DNA of 6,580 nt. It comes from Pseudomonadota bacterium. GTDB taxonomy: Bacteria; Pseudomonadota; Gammaproteobacteria; Xanthomonadales; Xanthomonadaceae. Of the stretch, positions 1-5,290 are shown piece after piece; the first letter of the stretch is position 1, and every line of letters begins with the position of its first letter. The stretch covers positions 1 to 6,580 of the forward strand of contig JAEXTE010000311.1 in the NCBI GenBank assembly GCA_023453655.1, read 5' to 3'. Made by a program: the position numbers and the translations under genes. The notes beneath the pieces are model-generated. The model saw only the letters and a list, made by a program, of their open reading frames with translations, was not told the DNA's origin and made no database searches.

Positions 1-106
1 GACCTTCTCGAAGCGACCGCTGCCGGCCGGCGAAGCCGAGCCGCCGCACGACGTGGAGTACTACAAGTCCCTGCAGTTCCCGTTCGCCCCCGGAGACGGC
101 AAGTGA
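1..106 (+). CDS. C-terminal end of a probable GH67 alpha-glucuronidase (partial)
   Basis: Only the last 34 codons and the TGA stop (104-106) are inside the window; the reading frame runs from base 2. The tail contains KRPLPAGEAEPPHD, then VEYYKSLQFPFAPG. From memory this matches the end of Gram-negative GH67 alpha-glucuronidases, which close with an 'SGRPLP.G...P.HDL.YY...FP.APG' pattern. GH67 enzymes remove (4-O-methyl)-D-glucuronic acid from the non-reducing end of xylo-oligosaccharides, usually in the periplasm or cytoplasm. The context fits: the gene overlaps an acetylesterase by 4 bp and is followed by a mannonate dehydratase, which acts on the glucuronate route, and by two xylosidase-type hydrolases. 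No catalytic residue is visible, so the family call rests on the C-terminal motif and the neighbours. Another glycoside hydrolase of the same locus remains possible. Confidence 0.6.
   Translation, partial: TFSKRPLPAGEAEPPHDVEYYKSLQFPFAPGDGK
92..95 (+). promoter_or_regulatory. Ribosome binding site for the acetylesterase GTG start
   Basis: GGAG lies inside the end of the upstream gene, 7 nt before the GTG at 103. Together with the signal peptide that begins at once, this supports GTG 103 as the true start. The GTG shares bases with the upstream TGA stop (GTGA, 103-106), an arrangement typical of translational coupling. Confidence 0.6.
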
Positions 107-2082
107 GCCAACGCAAGCTGATCCATCTCGCCGCAGCTCTCGGCCTTGCGCTGGCTCCGCTGGCGCAGGCCCAGGACACCGCCGCAGCGGCCACGCCGCT
201 GCTGCATTCGCTGTTCCAGGACCACGCCGTGCTCCAGCGCGACCAGCCGCTGAAGGTGTGGGGCCGCGCCGAACCGGGCGCGCAGGTGAACGTGGAGATC
301 GCCGGCAGGCGCGCCCGCGTGCGCGCCGCCGCCGACGGCCAGTGGGAGGCGAACCTGCCCGCGCTGGAGGCCGGCGGTCCCTACACGCTCGTCGCGCAGG
401 CCGGCGAGGCCAGCCAGCGGGTGTCCGACGTGATGGTCGGCGACGTGTGGCTGTGCTCGGGCCAGTCGAACATGGAGCTGCAGGTGTGGCGTGCGCTGGA
501 CGCGCGCGCGGAGCTGGCCAGCGCCGGCAATGACCGCATCCGCCTGTTGACAGTGCCGCAGGTGGCCCAGGTCGAGCCGCAGCGCGAGTTTACCCAGCCG
601 GTGGCGTGGAAGCCGGTCGATGCCGAATCGGTCTGTGATTTCTCCGCGGCCTGTTACTTCTTCGCCCGCGAGCTGCAGAAGACCGTCGACGTGCCCATGG
701 GCCTGGTCAACGCCTCCTGGGGTGGAGCGAAGATCCAGCCCTGGATCAGTGCGGAAGGATTGAAGGCCCTTTCCTGGTACGACGGCGAACTTGCCGTCCT
801 GGATACCTACGCCGAGGACGCACTGGCCGGGCTGGGCCGGTGGGGCAGGTTCTGGCAGGCATGGTGGAGCCGCGAGGCCGGCGCCGAGGCCGCCGACCAG
901 CCCTGGACGGGCGAGGGCAGTGGCTGGAGCCCGGCACCGCCGCAGCTGGGCGCCTGGGAGCACTGGGGCGTGCCGGCCCTGGCCGACTACAACGGCATGG
1001 TCTGGTACCGCACCACATTGACCCTCGACGCGGCGCAGGCCGCGCAGGAAGCCGTGCTCGAGCTGGGTCCGGCCGACGAAGTCGACATGACCTGGGTCAA
1101 CGGCCAAGCCGTGGGCAGCACCTATGGCGCCGGGGGCGGCCGCGAATACCGCCTGCCGTCCGGCCTGCTGAAGGCAGGCACGAACACCGTGGTGGTGAAC
1201 GTGCTGGATACCTACCGCGAAGGCGGCCTGTCCGGTCCCGCCTCCACCCACGCCGTGCGCCTGGCCGATGGCACCCGGCTGCAGCTGGATGCGCGCTGGA
1301 GCTACCGCATCGCGCCGGCCGGCATCGCCGAGCCGCCGCGCGCGCCGTGGCAGAGCGCCGCCGGCATGACCACCCTGTACAACGGCATGATCGCGCCGCT
1401 CGTCGGCCATGGCTTCAAGGGTGCGCTGTGGTACCAGGGCGAGTCCAACACCGGCGAGCCGGAGCGTTACGCCGACCTGCTGCGCGCCCTGCGCAGCGAC
1501 TGGCGCCGCCAGTTCGGCAAGGACCTGGGCTTCCTCGTGGTGCAGCTGGCCAACTTCGGCCCGGCCCCCACCCGGCCCACCGAGAGCGGCTGGGCCGGCG
1601 TTCGCGAGGCCCAGCGCATGGTGGCGGCCGAGGACGCCCGCTCCGGCCTGGCCGTGGCGATCGACATCGGCGACCGCTACGACATCCATCCGGCCAACAA
1701 GCAGCAGGTCGGCAAGCGCCTGGCGCAGGCCGCGCGCGAGGCGGTGTACGGGGAGCGCATCGCGCCGTCCGGCCCGGTGCCGCGCGCGGCCGCGCGCGAG
1801 GGCGATGCAGTCGTGGTCGAGTTCGGCGACGTCGGCGGCGAGCTGGTGGCGTACAGCGCCGAGTCCCCGATCGGTTTCGAGCTGTGCGGCGCCGATGCCG
1901 GCAGCTGCCAGTACGCGCGTGCCGAGATCCGCGGCAACCGCGTAGCCCTGCAGGCGTCCAACGCCGCGCAGGCCACGCGCATCCGCTACTGCTGGGCCGA
2001 CAGCCCGGTCTGCACCCTGTACGACGCCGACGGCATGCCCGCCGGTCCGTTCGAATTCCCGCTTGCGCCGCAGGCGAAGTGA
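103..2082 (+). CDS. Secreted SGNH carbohydrate acetylesterase, sialate O-acetylesterase (SASA) family; probable xylan/xylo-oligosaccharide deacetylase
   Basis: This 659-residue protein starts at GTG, which overlaps the upstream stop. Residues 1-23 form a Sec signal peptide (QRK, a hydrophobic stretch, then AQA before Gln24), so it is exported. The SGNH esterase blocks are present: GDVWLCSGQSNMEL with the probable nucleophile Ser122, block II NASWGGAK (Asn203-Gly208), WYQGESN at 443-449, and DIHPANK with the probable catalytic His529. Between blocks II and III (about residues 280-405) sits a beta-sandwich insertion resembling the GH2-type sugar-binding fold, with WYRTTLTL at 301-308 and a W-V-N-G turn. 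The last 80 residues carry four cysteines and end in a PAGPFEFPL segment, as is common in the family. Database names call such proteins sialate 9-O-acetylesterase. Beside xylan genes, removal of acetyl groups from xylan or xylo-oligosaccharides is the likelier role; that is inferred from context. Confidence 0.85.
   Translation: MSQRKLIHLAAALGLALAPLAQAQDTAAAATPLLHSLFQDHAVLQRDQPLKVWGRAEPGAQVNVEIAGRRARVRAAADGQWEANLPALEAGGPYTLVAQAGEASQRVSDVMVGDVWLCSGQSNMELQVWRALDARAELASAGNDRIRLLTVPQVAQVEPQREFTQPVAWKPVDAESVCDFSAACYFFARELQKTVDVPMGLVNASWGGAKIQPWISAEGLKALSWYDGELAVLDTYAEDALAGLGRWGRFWQAWWSREAGAEAADQPWTGEGSGWSPAPPQLGAWEHWGVPALADYNGMVWYRTTLTLDAAQAAQEAVLELGPADEVDMTWVNGQAVGSTYGAGGGREYRLPSGLLKAGTNTVVVNVLDTYREGGLSGPASTHAVRLADGTRLQLDARWSYRIAPAGIAEPPRAPWQSAAGMTTLYNGMIAPLVGHGFKGALWYQGESNTGEPERYADLLRALRSDWRRQFGKDLGFLVVQLANFGPAPTRPTESGWAGVREAQRMVAAEDARSGLAVAIDIGDRYDIHPANKQQVGKRLAQAAREAVYGERIAPSGPVPRAAAREGDAVVVEFGDVGGELVAYSAESPIGFELCGADAGSCQYARAEIRGNRVALQASNAAQATRIRYCWADSPVCTLYDADGMPAGPFEFPLAPQAK
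1781..1798 (+). repeat. 18-bp perfect GC palindrome inside the esterase gene
   Basis: CGCGCGCGGCCGCGCGCG equals its own reverse complement and contains a central GCGGCCGC octamer. It encodes part of P-R-A-A-A-R, the link between the catalytic core and the C-terminal segment of the esterase. The 13-bp stretch ending it (1788-1800) also occurs at 1728-1740, exactly 60 bp (20 codons) earlier. Codons for Ala and Arg in a GC-rich genome easily produce such a sequence, so no function is claimed. Confidence 0.5.
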
Positions 2083-2094
2083 CGAGCACGCACG

Positions 2095-3351
2095 ATGAGC
2101 AGCCAGATCCCTGCGCAAACCACTCCCCACGGTTCGAAGAACGACCGCGAGATCATCGACGCGAAGGTCATCGTCACCTGCCCGGGGCGCAATTTCGTCA
2201 CCCTGAAGATCACCACCGCCTCCGGCATCTACGGCCTGGGCGACGCGACGCTCAACGGCCGCGAGCTGGCGGTGGCCTCGTACCTGCAGGACCACGTGGT
2301 GCCGAACCTGATCGGCCGCGATGCGGGCCGGATCGAGGACATCTGGCAGTTCCTGTACCGCGGCGCGTACTGGCGCCGCGGCCCGGTGCCCATGAGCGCG
2401 ATCGCCGCGGTCGACGTGGCCCTGTGGGACATCCTCGGCAAGATGGCCGGCCTGCCGGTGTACCAGCTGCTGGGCGGCCGCTCGCGCGAGGGCGCGCTGG
2501 TCTACGGCCACGCCAACGGCCGCGACATCGCCGAGGCCTCCGACGCGGTCGGCAGGTTCATCGAGCAGGGCTTCCTGGCGGTGCGCGCGCAGTGCGGCGT
2601 GCCGGGCATCAAGAAGGCCTATGGCATCTCCAACGCCAAGGGTTATGAGCCGGCCGAGAGCGAGCTGCCGCTGGAAACCACCTGGAACACCCCGCGCTAC
2701 CTGGACGTGGTGCCGAAGCTGTTCGAACAGTTGCGCGCCGACCATGGCCCGGACGTGGAGCTGCTGCACGACGTGCACCATCGCCTGGCCCCGATCGAGG
2801 CCGCGCGCCTGGCCAAGTCGGTCGAGCCGTTCCGCCTGTTCTGGCTGGAGGACGCCACCCCGGCCGAGAACCAGAAGTCGTTCGAGCTGATCCGCCAGCA
2901 CTCGGTCACCGCGCTGGCGGTGGGCGAGGTGTTCAACTCGATCTGGGACTGCAAGCACCTGATCGAGAACCAGCTGATCGACTACATCCGCACCACCATC
3001 GTCCACGGCGGCGGCATCACCCACGTGCGCCGCATCGCCGACTTCGCCGCCCTGCACCAGGTGCGCACCGGCTTCCACGGCGCCACCGACCTGTCGCCGG
3101 TGACGATGGGCGCGGCGCTGCACTTCGACACCTGGGTGCCGAACTTCGGCATCCAGGAATACATGTTCCACACCGACGAAACCGACGCGGTGTTCCCGCA
3201 CGACTATGTGCTGCGCGATGGCCGCCTGCACGTGGGCGACACGCCCGGGATCGGCGTCGACATCGACGAGCAGCTGGCGGCGAAGTATCCGTACGCGCCG
3301 AAACAGCTGCCGATCGCGCGCCTGGAAGACGGCGCGATGTGGGACTGGTAA
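2095..3351 (+). CDS. manD: D-mannonate dehydratase, enolase superfamily (ManD)
   Basis: This 418-residue cytoplasmic enzyme has no signal peptide. ManD removes water from D-mannonate to give 2-keto-3-deoxy-D-gluconate, using Mg2+. Comparison from memory with the Novosphingobium ManD (402 residues) places every key residue: Arg164 and Tyr176 (base dyad), metal ligands Asp226, Glu252 and Glu278, His228, and Arg299, His328 and Glu355 of the C-terminal barrel. The numbering offset is 17 before and 16 after a one-residue gap near 180. Ala330 follows HG in HGATDLSP, the residue associated with the efficient mannonate-specific group. The N-terminus is about 17 residues longer than in that reference. 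The start is forced: the preceding in-frame stop is at 2080-2082, and no other ATG, GTG or TTG occurs before the conserved [10 protein letters not shown]. In this operon it would continue breakdown of glucuronate released from xylan. Confidence 0.95.
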   Translation: MSSQIPAQTTPHGSKNDREIIDAKVIVTCPGRNFVTLKITTASGIYGLGDATLNGRELAVASYLQDHVVPNLIGRDAGRIEDIWQFLYRGAYWRRGPVPMSAIAAVDVALWDILGKMAGLPVYQLLGGRSREGALVYGHANGRDIAEASDAVGRFIEQGFLAVRAQCGVPGIKKAYGISNAKGYEPAESELPLETTWNTPRYLDVVPKLFEQLRADHGPDVELLHDVHHRLAPIEAARLAKSVEPFRLFWLEDATPAENQKSFELIRQHSVTALAVGEVFNSIWDCKHLIENQLIDYIRTTIVHGGGITHVRRIADFAALHQVRTGFHGATDLSPVTMGAALHFDTWVPNFGIQEYMFHTDETDAVFPHDYVLRDGRLHVGDTPGIGVDIDEQLAAKYPYAPKQLPIARLEDGAMWDW

Positions 3352-3368
3352 GCAAGCACCAGTTCGAC

Positions 3369-3375
3369 AGGGGAG
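3369..3375 (+). promoter_or_regulatory. Ribosome binding site that fixes the GH43 start
   Basis: AGGGGAG lies 5 nt before ATG 3381 and only 2 nt before ATG 3378. It sits well downstream of the possible ATG at 3339, which is inside the mannonate dehydratase gene. It therefore favours 3381 (or 3378) over 3339 as the start of the GH43 gene. Confidence 0.65.
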
Positions 3376-3380
3376 TGATG

Positions 3381-3470
3381 ATGACTGTACGCAACGCACG
3401 CAGCGCCCGCCGGCGCCACGCCACCCGCATCCTCGCAGGCGGCATCGCCGCGCTGCTGCTGGCCGCCTGC
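3381..3470 (+). other. Lipoprotein signal peptide with lipobox LLAAC of the GH43 enzyme
   Basis: The segment has several Arg in residues 4-16, then ILAGGIAALLLAAC ending at Cys30 (codon 3468-3470). The -3 to +1 pattern L-A-A-C is a standard lipobox. This is the only lipoprotein among the products whose N-terminus is visible here. Confidence 0.85.
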
Positions 3471-5150
3471 GGCGGGGAGCCCGCCGCGCAGGCGCAGGCC
3501 GCCAGCGGCAATGCGCCCGCCGCCGCAACCGGTGCACCGGCGCCGGTCCACTTCGACTGGTTCGAGTACACCGGCCGCGATGCCGCCTTCGAGGCGCCGC
3601 TGCCCGAGGGCCACTACCGCAACCCGGTGCTCGCCGGCTTCCACTCCGATCCCAGCATCACCGCGGCCAACGGGAAGTTCTACCTGGTGGCCTCGACCTT
3701 CGCCTTCTTCCCGGGTATCCCGGTGTTCGAGAGCGAGGACCTGGTGCACTGGAAGCAGGTGGGCAATGCGATCCATCGTCCGGGACAGCTGGACTTCGAC
3801 GGCCTGGGCATGTCGCGCGGCGTGTTCGCGCCGGCGATCGAGTACCAGAACGGCACCTTCTACGTCGTCAACACCTCGGTCGACGCGGGCGGCAATTTCT
3901 TCGTGACCGCGTCGGATCCGGCCGGCCCCTGGTCCGATCCTGTGTGGCTGCCGACCATCGGCGGCATCGACCCCTCGCTGTTCTTCGACGACGACGGCAA
4001 GGTCTACATCCTCAACAACGACGAACCGGCGGTGCCGGTGCGCTACGACGGCCACCGCGCGATCTGGCTGCAGGAGATCGACATCGCCAGCGGCAAGCCG
4101 TTCGGGCCGCGCAAGGTGCTCATCGACGGCGGCATCAAGCCCGAGGAAAACCCGATCTGGATCGAAGGGCCGCATATCTACAAGGTCGACGGCTGGTACT
4201 ACCTCAGCGACGCCGAGGGCGGCACCGGCCCGCAGCATTCGCAGGTGGTCCTGCGCAGCCGCGATGTGTGGGGGCCGTACGAATCCTATGAGCACAACCC
4301 GATCCTGACCCAGCGCGACCTCGACCCCGGGCGCGAGCTGCCGGTCACCAATGCCGGCCATGCCGACATGGTGCAGGGCCCGGACGGGAGCTGGTGGGCG
4401 ACCTTCCTGGCCAGCCGCAACTACGGCGTGGACCACTACAACACCGGGCGCGAGACCTTCCTGCTGCCGGTGACCTGGAAGGACGGCTGGCCGGTGATCC
4501 TGCCGCGCGGCGAGAAGATCCCGTATGCGCTGCCGGGCCCGTCCTTCATGAAGAAGCCCGCCGACCAGGCGCCGATGACCGGCAACTTCACCTGGCGCGA
4601 CGAATTCGACTCGGTCGAACTGGGCAAGGGCTGGATGACCGCGCGCGTGCCGAAGACGCCGTGGTACGACGGCAGCTCGCGCCCCGGGTGGCTGGCGATC
4701 ACCCCGCTGATGGAGCGGCTGGATGCCAAGACCAACATGGCCTTCTACGCGCGCCGCCAGCAGCACATGAACTTCGACGCCAGCGCGGCGATGGAACTGC
4801 CGGGCGAAGGCGTGGCCGCGGGCCTGGCCGCCTTCCAGGGCGACGCCCACTGGTACTTCCTCGGCGTGCGCCGTGGCGGCGACCAAACCGTCGAGGTGTT
4901 CCTGGAGAAGAAGGCGGGCGGCGAGGTCGAGGTGGTCGCCAGCCGGCCTGCGGCCGCCGACGACGCGCTGACGCTGCACATCAAGGGCGACGCGGGCGTC
5001 TACGGCTTCGGCTTCGATGCCGGCGACGGGCAGGGCGTGCAGTGGCTGGTGCGCGATGCCGACGGCACCATCCTCAGCACCGACGTGGCCGGTGGCTTCG
5101 TCGGCGCCACGCTCGGCCCGCACGCGCGCGACGAGCGCACCACGCCATGA
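3381..5150 (+). CDS. GH43 family lipoprotein: beta-xylosidase and/or alpha-L-arabinofuranosidase
   Basis: Read from ATG 3381, the protein has 589 residues. An Arg-rich n-region, a hydrophobic stretch and the lipobox LLAAC (Cys30) mark a lipoprotein cleaved by signal peptidase II. Residue +2 is Gly, so outer-membrane anchoring is likely. An Ala/Gly/Pro/Gln-rich tether (about 31-57) follows. The GH43 five-bladed propeller begins at YRNPV (about 79). The expected acidic triad is visible: Asp90 in HSDPSI (base), Asp197 in GIDPSLFF (pKa-tuning), and Glu262 in IEGPHIY (acid). His327 in AGHADMV is the usual Ca2+-binding His. A C-terminal beta-sandwich (about 400-589), of the GH43_C2 / concanavalin A-like type, contains YARRQQH. 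The family releases xylose or arabinose from xylo-oligosaccharides, and sequence alone does not settle which. It lies 29 bp after manD. ATG 3378 or 3339 are alternative starts; 3339 would put 14 residues before the signal peptide. Confidence 0.9.
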   Translation: MTVRNARSARRRHATRILAGGIAALLLAACGGEPAAQAQAASGNAPAAATGAPAPVHFDWFEYTGRDAAFEAPLPEGHYRNPVLAGFHSDPSITAANGKFYLVASTFAFFPGIPVFESEDLVHWKQVGNAIHRPGQLDFDGLGMSRGVFAPAIEYQNGTFYVVNTSVDAGGNFFVTASDPAGPWSDPVWLPTIGGIDPSLFFDDDGKVYILNNDEPAVPVRYDGHRAIWLQEIDIASGKPFGPRKVLIDGGIKPEENPIWIEGPHIYKVDGWYYLSDAEGGTGPQHSQVVLRSRDVWGPYESYEHNPILTQRDLDPGRELPVTNAGHADMVQGPDGSWWATFLASRNYGVDHYNTGRETFLLPVTWKDGWPVILPRGEKIPYALPGPSFMKKPADQAPMTGNFTWRDEFDSVELGKGWMTARVPKTPWYDGSSRPGWLAITPLMERLDAKTNMAFYARRQQHMNFDASAAMELPGEGVAAGLAAFQGDAHWYFLGVRRGGDQTVEVFLEKKAGGEVEVVASRPAAADDALTLHIKGDAGVYGFGFDAGDGQGVQWLVRDADGTILSTDVAGGFVGATLGPHARDERTTP

Positions 5151-5159
5151 CACGATCTG

Positions 5160-5167
5160 GGAGGGAG
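5160..5167 (+). promoter_or_regulatory. Ribosome binding site for the GH3 gene
   Basis: GGAGGGAG ends 6 nt before ATG 5174 and lies in the 23-bp gap after the GH43 stop. This is the strongest Shine-Dalgarno sequence in the window and supports 5174 as the start. The gap has no room for a promoter or hairpin terminator, so the gene is probably co-transcribed with the GH43 gene. Confidence 0.75.
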
Positions 5168-5173
5168 ACCGAG

Positions 5174-5290
5174 ATGCGAGCACTGCACGAATCCGCGGCG
5201 GCACGGCGCGTCGCGCCCCGACGCCGCCTGGCCCGCGCCTGCGCGACCGGCCTGCTGGCCCTGCTGCCGGTCCTGGCGCCGCAGGCGCAG
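5174..5290 (+). other. Putative signal peptide of the GH3 enzyme
   Basis: Residues 1-39 contain a long, Arg-rich n-region (RR at 11-12, RRR at 16-18), a hydrophobic stretch with LLALLPVL, and a probable A-P-Q-A cleavage region near residue 38. The mature protein would begin around Gln39-Glu40, shortly before RPWLD, where GH3 similarity starts. No lipobox is present, so a soluble periplasmic or secreted enzyme is expected. Confidence 0.7.

Noticed and set aside
546..580. TTGACA at 546-551, resembling a -35 promoter box.
   Set aside because: It lies inside the esterase core, and no AT-rich -10 box occurs at 16-18 bp spacing. It encodes conserved-looking protein sequence.
840..2648. A + strand frame of 602 codons overlapping the esterase and manD in another frame.
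   Set aside because: The product is dominated by Arg, Ala, Gly and Pro and is a shifted reading of two well-supported genes. Absence of stops is expected at this GC content.
61..3537. An antisense open frame of 1158 codons spanning the esterase, manD and the start of the GH43 gene.
   Set aside because: It is codon-aligned with the sense genes (both the esterase and manD use the same frame), so antisense stops would need sense codons TTA, CTA or TCA, which are nearly absent in this GC-rich coding. Its product is rich in Arg, Ala, His and Val with no recognisable domain, while the sense strand encodes clear enzyme families.
5151..5173. The GH43-GH3 gap was examined for a terminator or promoter.
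   Set aside because: It is only 23 bp, has no inverted repeat or T-run, and is mostly occupied by the ribosome binding site.
3204..5204. An antisense open frame of 666 codons opposite the GH43 gene.
   Set aside because: It is also codon-aligned with the sense frame (GH43 codons start at positions divisible by 3), so the same codon-usage explanation applies. No domain, signal or ribosome binding site supports it.
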